Numbered from the stretch's first letter, positions 17,314 to 25,607 are shown. The stretch: DNA of 64,000 nucleotides from Rhizobium sp. RU33A (GCF_900156055.1 NZ_FTMQ01000006.1:124001-188000); one strand, 5' to 3'. The notes: generated by a model not told the origin, from the letters alone. Numbers and translations are program-made.

Positions 17314-17480
17314 GAAATTCCTCCCGGTAACAGCCCTGACCGATCTCCTCCCGATCCGGGCACGATGTGATCGTAACACCGCCCACAAGATCGAACTAGT
17401 ATGTGTTACATATTATTTTTATCGAACCTTCGAGGCGGCACAATCTTGACGACGACCATGTGGGACAGCAGATAGAGGCC

Positions 17481-18035
17481 ATGAAAGTTTCAGATGCAGA
17501 AATCCTGATCGTTCCCGGCTACACCAATTCCGGCCCCGACCACTGGCAAACCCGGTGGGAGGGCAAACTGTCGACGGCGCGGCGCGTGGAACAGGCGGAA
17601 TGGTCAAAGCCCGTGCGCGAAGACTGGGTCGCCCGCGTTGCCGAAGAGGTCAACGCGGCAACCAAGCCGGTCGTACTCGTCGGGCATTCGCTTGGCGTCC
17701 CCGCGATCGTGCATGCGATCCCGGAGATGAAGAACAAGGTCGCCGGCGCCTTTCTCGTCGCACCGCCTGACGTCTCCAATCCCGAGATCCGGCCCAAACA
17801 CCTGATGACTTTCGGGCCCTATCCGCGCCTGACCCTGCCCTTCCCATCGCTCCTGATCGCGAGCCGGAATGATCCCTTCGGCGAATATGCCCATGCAGAG
17901 GACATCGCCAATGCCTGGGGCTCGTTCCTGATCGACGCCGGCGAATCGGGTCACATCAACGCCGAATCCGGACACGGACCCTGGCCGGAAGGCACGATGG
18001 TCTTTGCGCAGTTTATAGGGCGCCTGCAGGCCTAA
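17481..18035 (+). CDS. RBBP9/YdeN-like alpha/beta hydrolase
   Basis: Small cytoplasmic serine hydrolase of 184 residues in the RBBP9/YdeN family. The opening ILIVPGYTNSGPDHWQTRW is characteristic. The triad is visible as GHSLG (serine near residue 73), NDPF (aspartate near 135) and ESGHINAESGHG (histidine near 155). Substrate unknown. I use ATG 17481, where the conserved N terminus begins; the open frame extends to 17403 but has no good start signal there. Confidence 0.85.
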   Translation: MKVSDAEILIVPGYTNSGPDHWQTRWEGKLSTARRVEQAEWSKPVREDWVARVAEEVNAATKPVVLVGHSLGVPAIVHAIPEMKNKVAGAFLVAPPDVSNPEIRPKHLMTFGPYPRLTLPFPSLLIASRNDPFGEYAHAEDIANAWGSFLIDAGESGHINAESGHGPWPEGTMVFAQFIGRLQA

Positions 18036-18135
18036 TCCGGAAGCAACCGTCCATTGCGGATGAGATGCAAACCTCGCGTTAATCGGAGCATTGCGAAGGC
18101 CAATTTAAGTCCTTCTTAAGCGGCCCCTCATAGAA

Positions 18136-18160
18136 TCCTCGCGATCATGCGAAGCGAGGA
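18136..18160 (+). promoter_or_regulatory. Hairpin that may mask the ribosome-binding site of the GGDEF/EAL gene
   Basis: TCCTCGC (18136-18142) pairs perfectly with GCGAGGA (18154-18160) around an 11-base loop. The 3' arm contains most of the GAGGAG ribosome-binding site used by the TTG start at 18169. This could make translation conditional on melting of the stem; no experimental support is available to me. Confidence 0.4.
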
Positions 18161-18168
18161 GCCTGATT

Positions 18169-20682
18169 TTGCGCCCACACGCGGCCTCTCCATCTACTCC
18201 CGGCGCGGCTGGTATCGACATCGCCCGCCTTCCTTGGCCTGCGGCCTGGCTCGATCCCGACGGCATTATCCGGACGATGAACAAGGCTTTGGGCGCGGCC
18301 CTCGGGGAGGCGGTTGCGCCCGGCAACAATCTCGCCAGACACCTGCAGGCTGCCGATGCGGCCAAATTGCTGCTTGCTCTTGGCCGGCGGATGGACGGGG
18401 ATCCGTCGACACTGGAAATTTCGACGCAGGGCGGCAATCCCCGGCATTTCATCGTCACATTGGCCGGCCAAGCCACCGCAGACCCGAGGCATGGTTCAGT
18501 GCTGATCCAGATGACCGAGGTCACGGAACTCCGCCGGCAGTTGCAAGAGGTGCAGGAGCGCGAAAGCCGCTGGAACCACGCGCTTGTCGGCTCGACCTCT
18601 GGCGTTTGGGATCAACGCAGCTCTGGGGATTTTTACTATTCCAGCATCTGGCGGCAGATCCGGGGACTGGGCCCGGATGACCCGTACCCACCCACCATGG
18701 AGGACTGGCTGGAACTCGTGCATCCTCAGGATCGCGAGCGCGTCGTGCATTGCATCGAACGGCAGAACGCGGGCGACCCGGATTACAGCGTCTTTCAGTA
18801 CCGGGAACTCCACCGGGACGGTCACTATGTCTGGATCGAGTGCCGAGGCGCCTGCGTGGAGCGTGACGAAAACGGCAAGCCTAGCCGCATCATCGGCACC
18901 GACACTGATATCAGCGCCCGCAAACAGCAGGAGGAATGGCTGGAGGGTCTCTCCCGTCGTCTGAAGCTTGCAATCGACATCTCAGGTATCGGCATTTTCG
19001 AAACGGATTTCGAGGCCGGCACCAGCGAATGGGATGAAGGGATGCGCCGCATCTTCGAGGTCGAGAACAATGGCGACGTGCAGATCGGCGGCTTTTGGGA
19101 GAGCAAGCTTCATCCGGAAGACCGTGCCCGGACGCTGGCTTATGTCGCGAGCAAAATCGCTGAACTGAAACCATTCACCGACAACTACCGGATCATCGCC
19201 CGGGACGGCAGCACGCGTTACATCCGCTCCAACAGTCTCCCCTTCATGGACCACGACGGCCGGCTCAAGTTGATCGGCGTGAACTGGGACGTGACCGAGG
19301 ATCAGCGCCTCAGACAGGAACTCGAGCAGCAGAAGATGTTGGCCGAAGCGCGCAATGCGGAGCTCGAGCGGACAAGACTGGAGGCCGAGCAGTCGGCCCT
19401 GCACGACTACCTGACGGGCCTGCCGAACCGGCGCTACCTGGAGGAAAAACTCGAAGAATGGCGCGCCGGCAAGGGCACGCTCGGATCCGGCATCGCGATC
19501 CTGCACATCGACCTCGATCGCTTCAAGCAGATCAACGATACGCTCGGTCACGGCGCCGGCGACGCCATGCTGATGCTGGCGGCCCGCATCCTGCGCGACA
19601 ACATCCGTGCTACGGACTTTGCCGCGCGAATCGGGGGAGACGAGTTCGTCGTCCTCCTCGACCACGACGGCGCAACACCCACTCTCATCGCCATCGCCAA
19701 CCGCATCATCGCCCAGATGCGGCAACCAGCCTGGTACAATGGCCAGGAATGCCGGTTTGGCGCCAGCATCGGTATCGCGCATACGCTGACCCGCAACATC
19801 GACCCGAAGCAGCTGCTGCAAAATGCCGATATTGCGCTCTACAAGGCGAAGAATCTTGGTCGCAACCGCTACGAATTCTATGTCCAGGCAAGCCGCACCT
19901 TGATTGCCGATACCAACCGTCTCTCCAGCGAACTACTTCGGGCGCTGGAGAACGACGAGATCTTCCCGCACTACCAGTTGCAGTTCGACGCGCGAACGCG
20001 GGCAGTCGCAGGCGCGGAATGCCTCGCGCGCTGGCGCCACCCGACGCGCGGCATCCTTGGCCCCGACAAGTTCCTTCCGATTGCGGAAGAGTATGGTGTC
20101 CTCGCCCAGATCGACGGCCTGATTCTCGAAAAGGCGCTTCGCGACCTGGACGCCTGGCGCCAGGAGGGCATCGCCCCGCCGAAGATATCCGTGAACGTCT
20201 CCGCCCGTCGCCTGACAGACCCCGACCTCGCCCGAGGCCTCGCTGATCTCGACATTAAGCCGGGTACAGTGTCATTCGAACTTCTGGAGAGCGTCTTTCT
20301 CGACCGCCAGGACGCTGCCGTCTTGAGCAATCTCGACATGCTGAGACGCCTGGCGATCGACATCGAGATCGATGACTTCGGCACCGGCCATGCATCGATC
20401 GTGGGGCTTTTGAACCTCAAGCCGACCACCCTGAAGATCGATCGGCAACTGATCGAAGACGTGCCCGACAGCCAGGAGCAACGGATTCTTGTGAAATCGA
20501 TCATCCAGATCGCGCGCTCGCTCGGGATCAGGGTGACGGCGGAGGGCGTGGAAACGGAAGAGCACGCCCGCATTCTCGCCCGGCTCGGTTGCGACGTCTT
20601 GCAAGGTTACGGCCTTGCCCGGCCGGCCGACTTCAGTGACGTCTCCGAACATCTCAGAAACAAAAAATCCGCCCAAGGCTGA
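18169..20682 (+). CDS. PAS/PAC-GGDEF-EAL c-di-GMP signalling protein
   Basis: Soluble-looking protein of 837 residues with three PAS-type sensor regions (about 20-120, 135-250 and 262-385), a short coiled coil, then GGDEF and EAL domains. The cyclase signature GGDEF is exact at 489-493. The EAL signature reads ECL at 617-619, with DDFGTG at 735-740 and TAEGVET near 785, so both cyclase and phosphodiesterase activities are plausible. No membrane segment is evident, so the signal is probably cytoplasmic. TTG 18169 is preceded by GAGGAG eight bases upstream; an ATG at 18278 would cut into the first PAS. The two activities may be alternative rather than simultaneous. Confidence 0.9.
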   Translation: MRPHAASPSTPGAAGIDIARLPWPAAWLDPDGIIRTMNKALGAALGEAVAPGNNLARHLQAADAAKLLLALGRRMDGDPSTLEISTQGGNPRHFIVTLAGQATADPRHGSVLIQMTEVTELRRQLQEVQERESRWNHALVGSTSGVWDQRSSGDFYYSSIWRQIRGLGPDDPYPPTMEDWLELVHPQDRERVVHCIERQNAGDPDYSVFQYRELHRDGHYVWIECRGACVERDENGKPSRIIGTDTDISARKQQEEWLEGLSRRLKLAIDISGIGIFETDFEAGTSEWDEGMRRIFEVENNGDVQIGGFWESKLHPEDRARTLAYVASKIAELKPFTDNYRIIARDGSTRYIRSNSLPFMDHDGRLKLIGVNWDVTEDQRLRQELEQQKMLAEARNAELERTRLEAEQSALHDYLTGLPNRRYLEEKLEEWRAGKGTLGSGIAILHIDLDRFKQINDTLGHGAGDAMLMLAARILRDNIRATDFAARIGGDEFVVLLDHDGATPTLIAIANRIIAQMRQPAWYNGQECRFGASIGIAHTLTRNIDPKQLLQNADIALYKAKNLGRNRYEFYVQASRTLIADTNRLSSELLRALENDEIFPHYQLQFDARTRAVAGAECLARWRHPTRGILGPDKFLPIAEEYGVLAQIDGLILEKALRDLDAWRQEGIAPPKISVNVSARRLTDPDLARGLADLDIKPGTVSFELLESVFLDRQDAAVLSNLDMLRRLAIDIEIDDFGTGHASIVGLLNLKPTTLKIDRQLIEDVPDSQEQRILVKSIIQIARSLGIRVTAEGVETEEHARILARLGCDVLQGYGLARPADFSDVSEHLRNKKSAQG

Positions 20683-20695
20683 GCCCGGGCGGATT
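20661..20695 (-). terminator. Rho-independent terminator for the F1-ATPase inhibitor gene
   Basis: Read on the minus strand, AATCCGCCC and GGGCGGATT (20695-20687 with 20674-20666) form a 9-bp stem followed by TTTTTT. It overlaps the last codons of the convergent GGDEF/EAL gene. Confidence 0.8.
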
Positions 20696-20721
20696 GTCGC
20701 TTCAGAAGGTCGATCGCTGGA

Positions 20722-21036
20722 TCAGCTGTTCTGGATCTGCTCGATGGCCTGACCGAGGAAGTCGATCATCTTCGAACGCAGTTCTTCTTCGGTGATCGAC
20801 ACGCCACCGGCCGTCAGATCACCCATGACCTTGCGGATCACATCCTCGTCGCCAGCCTCTTCGAAATCGGCAGCGATGACTTCCTTCGCATAGGCGTCCG
20901 GGTCGGCCTTGCCGAGCAGGCCGGCGGCCCACAGACCCACCAGCTTGTTGCGGCGGGCTTCCGCCTTGAAACGAAGCTCCTGGTCGTGTGCGAACTTGTT
21001 TTCGAAGGCCTTTTCGCGATCACTGATGCCGCTCAT
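20722..21036 (-). CDS. DUF1476 protein, F1-ATPase zeta-type inhibitor
   Basis: 104-residue all-helical protein of the DUF1476 family. In Paracoccus denitrificans the family member is the zeta subunit, which binds F1-ATPase and blocks ATP hydrolysis; related proteins in other alphaproteobacteria bind more weakly. The N-terminal stretch (DREKAFENKFAHDQELRFKAEARRNKLVGLWAA) corresponds to the inhibitory region. The gene is monocistronic, divergent from purC and not near the atp operon. ATG 21036 has GGGAGA upstream; the longer in-frame extension is not credible. Confidence 0.88.
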   Translation of the reverse strand: MSGISDREKAFENKFAHDQELRFKAEARRNKLVGLWAAGLLGKADPDAYAKEVIAADFEEAGDEDVIRKVMGDLTAGGVSITEEELRSKMIDFLGQAIEQIQNS

Positions 21037-21183
21037 ATCGATCTCCCATTTTGTGCCGCCATCGTGCGGTTTCGTTTCCCCATTAATCAAAAGGGAGTAC
21101 AAAGTGCAATGCAAACTTCCGCGAGTCCGGGTGAGTCGTTTGCAGCGCGACGTTTTGGCAGGAAGGGGTGATCTGCGCATTGT

Positions 21184-21258
21184 GAAAACGAAGGTTTTCC
21201 GATATGGGACCGCTTCAAAGACCGATCCACTGCATCCGCGCAAGGCGCGCCGGGATGC
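21184..21258 (+). promoter_or_regulatory. purC upstream region with two hairpins
   Basis: The 243-base gap between the zeta-inhibitor gene and purC contains GAAAAC-GAAG-GTTTTC (21184-21199) and a longer imperfect hairpin with outer arms GCATCC (21232-21237) and GGATGC (21253-21258), inner GCGC pairs. The second ends 21 bases before the purC ATG. I cannot name a known purine-responsive element here. Confidence 0.35.
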
Positions 21259-21279
21259 CAACAATAGAGAAAACCACTC

Positions 21280-22044
21280 ATGAACCGTCGCCGCCGCGTT
21301 TACGAGGGCAAGGCAAAGATCCTCTATGAAGGTCCAGAGCCCGGCACGCTGATCCAGTTCTTCAAGGACGATGCAACGGCATTCAACAAGAAGAAGCATG
21401 AAGTCATCGACGGGAAAGGCGTTCTGAACAACCGCATCTCAGAATATGTTTTCACGCATCTGAACAAGATCGGCATTCCGACCCATTTCATTCGCCGCAT
21501 GAACATGCGCGAACAGCTGATCAAAGAAGTCGAGATCATTCCGCTCGAGATCGTCGTGCGCAATGTCGCCGCCGGCTCGCTCTCGACACGCCTCGGCATC
21601 GAGGAAGGCGTCGTGCTGCCGCGCTCGATCATTGAATTCTACTACAAGTCCGACGCGCTCGGCGACCCCATGGTCTCCGAAGAGCACATCACGGCCTTCG
21701 GCTGGGCGAACCCCGCCGAACTCGATGACATCATGGCGCTCGCCATCCGAGTCAACGACTTCCTCTCCGGCCTCTTCCTCGGCATCGGCATCCAGCTCGT
21801 CGACTTCAAGATCGAATGCGGCCGCCTTTATGAAGGCGACATGATGCGCATCATCCTGGCCGATGAAATCTCGCCGGACAGCTGCCGCCTCTGGGATATC
21901 GAGACGCGCGAAAAGCTCGACAAGGACCGCTTCCGGCAGGATCTGGGCGGACTGCTCGAAGCCTACCAGGAAGTCGCCCGCCGTCTCGGCATCATGAATG
22001 AAAACGAACCGGTGCGCGGCACTGGCCCGGTTCTCGTCAAGTAA
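21280..22044 (+). CDS. purC: Phosphoribosylaminoimidazole-succinocarboxamide synthase (SAICAR synthetase)
   Basis: Joins aspartate to CAIR using ATP in purine biosynthesis. 254 residues, normal length. Hallmarks: [10 protein letters not shown] near the N terminus, IPLEIVVRN near 90, VDFKIECGR near 178 and [13 protein letters not shown] near 195. First gene of the purC-purS-ORF-purQ operon, with purS 18 bases downstream. Confidence 0.97.
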   Translation: MNRRRRVYEGKAKILYEGPEPGTLIQFFKDDATAFNKKKHEVIDGKGVLNNRISEYVFTHLNKIGIPTHFIRRMNMREQLIKEVEIIPLEIVVRNVAAGSLSTRLGIEEGVVLPRSIIEFYYKSDALGDPMVSEEHITAFGWANPAELDDIMALAIRVNDFLSGLFLGIGIQLVDFKIECGRLYEGDMMRIILADEISPDSCRLWDIETREKLDKDRFRQDLGGLLEAYQEVARRLGIMNENEPVRGTGPVLVK

Positions 22045-22062
22045 GCTTTGGAGAAGAGATCA

Positions 22063-22305
22063 GTGATCAAGGCACGCGTCACCGTAACCCTGAAAAACGG
22101 CGTACTTGACCCTCAGGGCAAGGCCATCGAAGGCGCGCTCGGCGCGCTCGGCTTCGATGGCGTTGGCCAGATCCGCCAGGGCAAGGTCTTCGATCTCGAG
22201 CTTGCAGGCGAAGACAAGGCCAAGGCGGAAGCCGACCTTAAGGCGATGTGCGAGAAGCTCCTCGCCAACACGGTCATCGAGAACTATACTATCTCCATCG
22301 CCTGA
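22063..22305 (+). CDS. purS: Phosphoribosylformylglycinamidine synthase subunit PurS
   Basis: 80-residue small subunit that bridges PurL and PurQ in the three-part FGAM synthase and is needed for ammonia transfer. The sequence shows IKARVTVTLKNGVLDPQGKAI at the start and the IRQGKVFDLEL strand, both typical of PurS. I use GTG 22063 with GGAGAAGAG upstream, which gives the usual length; the ATG-like frame start at 22048 adds five non-conserved residues. Confidence 0.95.
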   Translation: MIKARVTVTLKNGVLDPQGKAIEGALGALGFDGVGQIRQGKVFDLELAGEDKAKAEADLKAMCEKLLANTVIENYTISIA

Positions 22306-22324
22306 GGGTTGTAGGAGATGCGCG

Positions 22325-22582
22325 ATGGCTGAAGTCACCAGCGAATTGATGTTCGAGCTTCTGAAGAAGCTCCATCAGAGATTTGACAAGGTGGACTTTG
22401 CCATCAGCGAGTTGCGCGCGGATAATCAGACAATGCGCGCGCAACTGCATGCGCTGCAGGGTGACGTAAACAACCTGCGCGCAACAGTCGGCCACTTCGA
22501 AAGCCGGTTAGACCGGATCGACAATCGTCTGGAACTGCGCGAGTTCCAGAAAGCCCAGATAAGGTTTGAGCCAAAGCCATGA
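22325..22582 (+). CDS. Small coiled-coil protein between purS and purQ
   Basis: 85-residue protein of unknown function. From about residue 8 to 75 it is a continuous predicted helix with heptad spacing of hydrophobic residues ([13 protein letters not shown], then [16 protein letters not shown]), so it is likely a coiled coil. ATG 22325 has AGGAG eight bases upstream and the stop overlaps purQ by four bases, so it is translated as part of the purine operon. No link to FGAM synthase is known to me; the position invites the question. Confidence 0.75.
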   Translation: MAEVTSELMFELLKKLHQRFDKVDFAISELRADNQTMRAQLHALQGDVNNLRATVGHFESRLDRIDNRLELREFQKAQIRFEPKP

Positions 22583-23250
22583 AATCAGCCGTCGTCCAGC
22601 TCCCAGGCCTCAACCGTGACCGCGACATGATCGCGGCGCTCACCAAGATCTCCGGCCATGCGCCAGTGACGATCTGGCAGACCGAGACCGAGATCCCGGA
22701 TGTCGACCTGATCGTCATCCCCGGCGGCTTCTCCTACGGCGACTATCTGCGCTGCGGCGCGATCGCAGCCCGCATGCCGGTCATGCAGGCGATCAAGGAA
22801 AAGGCCGAGCAGGGCGTCAAGGTCATCGGCGTCTGCAACGGCTTCCAGATCCTGGTCGAAGCCGGCATGCTGCCGGGCGCACTGATGCGCAATACCTCGC
22901 TGAAGTTCGTCTGCAAGGAAATCAAGCTCGAGGTCGTCAACGCCGATACCGACTTTACCCGCGCCTATGCAAAGGGCCAAATCATTCGCTGCCCGGTCGC
23001 TCACCACGACGGTAACTATTTCGCTGATGCCGAGACGCTGAAGACAATCGAGGGCAATGGCCAGGTCGTCTTCCGCTATGCCGACGGCACCAATCCGAAC
23101 GGCTCTATGAACGACATTGCCGGCGTGATCAACGCACAGGGCAACGTGCTCGGCATGATGCCGCATCCGGAAAACCTGATCGAAGCCGCCCACGGCGGCA
23201 ACGACGGCCGCGGCATCTTCGCCTCGGCGCTGGACGTCATCGCGGCCTGA
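22579..23250 (+). CDS. purQ: Phosphoribosylformylglycinamidine synthase subunit PurQ (glutaminase)
   Basis: Class I glutamine amidotransferase subunit, 223 residues, that supplies ammonia to PurL for FGAM formation. The catalytic cysteine is C86 in GVCNGFQ, and the His/Glu pair is in MMPHPEN near residue 195. [12 protein letters not shown] at the start is typical. Starts with a 4-base overlap with the coiled-coil ORF. Confidence 0.97.
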   Translation: MKSAVVQLPGLNRDRDMIAALTKISGHAPVTIWQTETEIPDVDLIVIPGGFSYGDYLRCGAIAARMPVMQAIKEKAEQGVKVIGVCNGFQILVEAGMLPGALMRNTSLKFVCKEIKLEVVNADTDFTRAYAKGQIIRCPVAHHDGNYFADAETLKTIEGNGQVVFRYADGTNPNGSMNDIAGVINAQGNVLGMMPHPENLIEAAHGGNDGRGIFASALDVIAA

Positions 23251-23311
23251 GGTAAGCTTCGCTTAACCACGGACCTTTAAGGGAAGGCGGCAGTCAGCCG
23301 AAAGATCGCCC

Positions 23312-23698
23312 ATGCGCCGCATCGCCTTCTCCGTCGTTCTCCTTGCCGCAGCCGGTCTTGTGGCCTGCAAGCCGGAGGCACCGCGCCCGTCGGCAGCCGG
23401 TCAGTCGGCACTCGACATCATGGAAAAAGTCGCCGTCGCTGCGAACCGCTGCTGGTTCAAGTCGGGCGACGCCGCGTTCAGAACCTACCAGCTTTCCCCT
23501 GAACTCAGCTCCTTTTCCGGCCGTCCACGCATCCTCCTGGTGCGCAAGGGATCACGCGACGACCGCCCCGTGCTGGTGGTTCAGGCAGAAGGAAAGCCTC
23601 CTCGCCTTGACGCTTTCGGCCCACTCCTGAACGAGGATGTCGCGCCACGGATTCGCCAGGACGTTGTTCGCTGGGCCAACGGCAGAAACGACTGCTGA
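23312..23698 (+). CDS. Small lipoprotein of unknown function
   Basis: 128 residues with a lipoprotein signal peptide: hydrophobic SVVLLAAAGLVAC, lipobox LVAC with the lipidated cysteine at 19. The mature part contains NRCWFKSGDAAFRTY and ends in Cys, suggesting a disulfide. No family recognised with certainty. It follows purQ after 61 bases and its stop directly abuts the convergent DUF1127 gene. Confidence 0.75.
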   Translation: MRRIAFSVVLLAAAGLVACKPEAPRPSAAGQSALDIMEKVAVAANRCWFKSGDAAFRTYQLSPELSSFSGRPRILLVRKGSRDDRPVLVVQAEGKPPRLDAFGPLLNEDVAPRIRQDVVRWANGRNDC

Positions 23699-23989
23699 TC
23701 ACATCGGCGGCTGAACAGGCGGATCGAGCAGCAACAGCCGGGACTTCCTGATCTCCCGCGCCGCCATTTCAGCCGATAGCCCGACGTCGCGCAATTGCTC
23801 TTCCGTCAATTGCGAAAGCTGCACGCGCGTGCTTCGCGCCCGCCACCACAGCTTGAGCGCGCGCGCAAGACCACGGAATGGCAACAATGCCCCCTTGCGG
23901 ACTGGCAACGCAACCTTCTGACGGGTGGGCCTCGGCGCGATTGTATCTATTGTCACCATGGCAGCAATTCCTAGCGTTTTTGTCTCCAT
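23699..23989 (-). CDS. DUF1127 (YjiS-like) small protein
   Basis: 96-residue protein ending in a DUF1127 domain, seen as LSQLTEEQLRDVGLS near residues 58-72, preceded by a basic WWRARSTRVQ stretch. In Agrobacterium and Rhodobacter, DUF1127 proteins affect RNA turnover and phosphate or stress responses; the role of this copy is unknown. ATG 23989 has AGAGAG upstream. Divergent from the MocR-type gene with only 52 bases between start codons, so its promoter must overlap the operator region there. An internal ATG at 23959 sits on an 18-bp repeat shared with the mocR gene. Confidence 0.8.
   Translation of the reverse strand: METKTLGIAAMVTIDTIAPRPTRQKVALPVRKGALLPFRGLARALKLWWRARSTRVQLSQLTEEQLRDVGLSAEMAAREIRKSRLLLLDPPVQPPM
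23939..23956. repeat. Putative operator repeat, distal copy
   Basis: On the minus strand this reads GTGACAATAGATACAATC, identical at 16 of 18 positions to GTGACAATAGGGACAATC at 24189-24206 on the plus strand. Both copies flank the MocR promoter palindromes, which share the TGACAAT core. Both are inside coding sequence, so part of the similarity could be codon-driven. Confidence 0.45.
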
Positions 23990-24003
23990 GATCTCTCTAT
24001 GAA

Positions 24004-24032
24004 TTGACTCAACAAGGGTGACAATCTATAAA
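24004..24032 (+). promoter_or_regulatory. Sigma-70 promoter of the MocR-type regulator
   Basis: TTGACT (24004-24009), a 17-bp spacer and TATAAA (24027-24032) make a near-consensus promoter. The predicted start of transcription, about 24039-24042, coincides with the ATG at 24042, and no ribosome-binding site can be seen, which suggests a leaderless mRNA. Confidence 0.65.
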
Positions 24033-24048
24033 ATTGTCATCATGACAA
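24019..24048. promoter_or_regulatory. Overlapping palindromes, candidate MocR operator
   Basis: TGACAAT-N7-ATTGTCA (24019-24039) brackets the -10 box, and TTGTCAT-C-ATGACAA (24034-24048) covers the predicted transcription start and the start codon. The shared half-site gives three TGACAA units in 30 bp. This is the expected place for autorepression and for control of the divergent DUF1127 gene. Confidence 0.55.
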
Positions 24049-25460
24049 ATTGGCTCCCTTCACTCGATACTGGAACCGGCCCGCTTTACATCCGCATCGC
24101 GGATGATGCCGAAAGTGCCATCAAATCAGGCGCGCTTCCCCATGGAGCAAAGCTGCCGCCGCAGCGCGATCTCGCCTATGATGTTGGGGTGACAATAGGG
24201 ACAATCTCGCGCGCCTACGCTTTGCTTCGAGAGCGCGGACTGGTGACCGGCGAGGTTGGCCGCGGCACCTATGTCCAGGCGAGCAGCGACGGCAACGAAC
24301 TCCCGGCCCGCGATCCCGTGACGATCAATTATGGGGGCACCCGGGCAATGGTCCCGCCGCCAGGCAAACTGCGGTTCGATACGACAGCTGCGATCGACGT
24401 CGGTCAGGCCGAGACGGTCGGACGGATCATGGCGGAGATCGCGACGGCCCATCCGGGCGAGATTTCGAGCTATACCCGCACACTCTCTCCCGATTGGCTG
24501 GAGGCAGGTCGGCTCTGGCTCGCCTCGGGGAGCTGGCAGCCGGAGGCCGAGCAGGTCCTGCCGCAGCTTGGCGTGCATGCCGGCATCAACGCCGTTGTCG
24601 CCGCAGTCAGCGGCGCCGGCGACCGGATCGTCTGCGAGCACCTCACCTATTCGCAGGTGTCGCGCAGCGCCAACCTCATGGGCCGCCAGATCGCGCTGGT
24701 CGATTCGGATCAGGACGGCATTCTTCCCGAGGATTTCGAACGCGTCTGCGCCCGCGAACACCCCAAGGCAGCCTTCATCATGTCCTCGGGCCAGAACCCG
24801 ACGCTTGCCTGCCTGCCGCTCTCCCGCCGTAAAGACATCGTTGACATCGCCCGCAAATACAACGTCTGGCTGATCGAGGATTATCTGTATGGCGGCATGA
24901 TCGCAGACGAGATCCCGCTCCTGGCGGAACTGGCGCCTGACCGGACATTTCTGTTAAACGGCTTGTCGAAATGTGTCGCAGCCGGTGTGCGCGGCGGCTG
25001 GGTCGCCTGCCCGCCCCACATGAGCCAGCGCGTGCGCGTTACCCAGAAGATGGTGACCGGCGGCCTGCCCTTTCTTCTCGCGGAACTCTCCGCCCGACTG
25101 GTGCTGTCGGGTGCTGCCGTCGAAATCAGGAGCAAGGTTCTGACAGAAATCGGCGCGCGCGAAGCAGTCGTCCGCGAGCTTTTCTCTGGCAAGGACTTCC
25201 GCTCCCATCCGCGCCTGCCCTTCTTCTGGCTGAAGCTTCCCGAACCCTGGATGTCAGGCACCTTCAAGCAGGCGGTACTCGATGCCGACGTCCTGATCGA
25301 CGACGAGGACGAGTTCAAGCCAGCCCGTTCGTCGCGGGTCTATCATCATGTTCGCGTCGGCTTCAGCGAAGGTCGCGACCGTTCGATTTCCATAGAGGGG
25401 CTGAAGACGGTCCGCCGCATCCTAGACCAGTCGCCGCTCGGCACCAGCGCCATCGTCTGA
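24042..25460 (+). CDS. MocR/PdxR-type transcriptional regulator (GntR wHTH + aminotransferase-like domain)
   Basis: 472-residue regulator with a GntR winged helix (about 1-75: PQRDLAYDVGVTIGTISRAYALL) joined to a fold-type I PLP-dependent aminotransferase-like domain. The PLP lysine is K310 in GLSKCVAAG, followed by RGGW. MocR proteins use PLP or an aldimine as signal and usually control a divergent gene and themselves. The start was set at ATG 24042, matching a leaderless transcript; a GTG at 24018 in the same frame lies within the promoter. The gene, with its divergent DUF1127 neighbour and the lipoprotein, separates purQ from purL. Confidence 0.88.
   Translation: MTNWLPSLDTGTGPLYIRIADDAESAIKSGALPHGAKLPPQRDLAYDVGVTIGTISRAYALLRERGLVTGEVGRGTYVQASSDGNELPARDPVTINYGGTRAMVPPPGKLRFDTTAAIDVGQAETVGRIMAEIATAHPGEISSYTRTLSPDWLEAGRLWLASGSWQPEAEQVLPQLGVHAGINAVVAAVSGAGDRIVCEHLTYSQVSRSANLMGRQIALVDSDQDGILPEDFERVCAREHPKAAFIMSSGQNPTLACLPLSRRKDIVDIARKYNVWLIEDYLYGGMIADEIPLLAELAPDRTFLLNGLSKCVAAGVRGGWVACPPHMSQRVRVTQKMVTGGLPFLLAELSARLVLSGAAVEIRSKVLTEIGAREAVVRELFSGKDFRSHPRLPFFWLKLPEPWMSGTFKQAVLDADVLIDDEDEFKPARSSRVYHHVRVGFSEGRDRSISIEGLKTVRRILDQSPLGTSAIV
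24189..24206. repeat. Putative operator repeat, intragenic copy
   Basis: GTGACAATAGGGACAATC in the 5' part of the MocR-type gene, partner of the inverted copy at 23939-23956. The pair is spaced about 250 bp apart, which would permit DNA looping over the promoter. Confidence 0.4.
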
Positions 25461-25607
25461 CCATCGGGAAAAGCCAAGGCTTCTTGTGCTGGAAAGCCGC
25501 AGGAAAGGCCTGATTGCGCGCATTTTTCAAGTGCGCCGGGCGCGGGCTTGGGTTATAGCCTGCCTCGAAACCGATCTCCCACCGATCTCCATTGCCCTGA
25601 GAGCCAG

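Noticed and set aside
17403..17480. 26-residue extension of the RBBP9-like hydrolase
   Set aside because: No ribosome-binding site, AT-rich promoter-like sequence, and the conserved N terminus starts at 17481.
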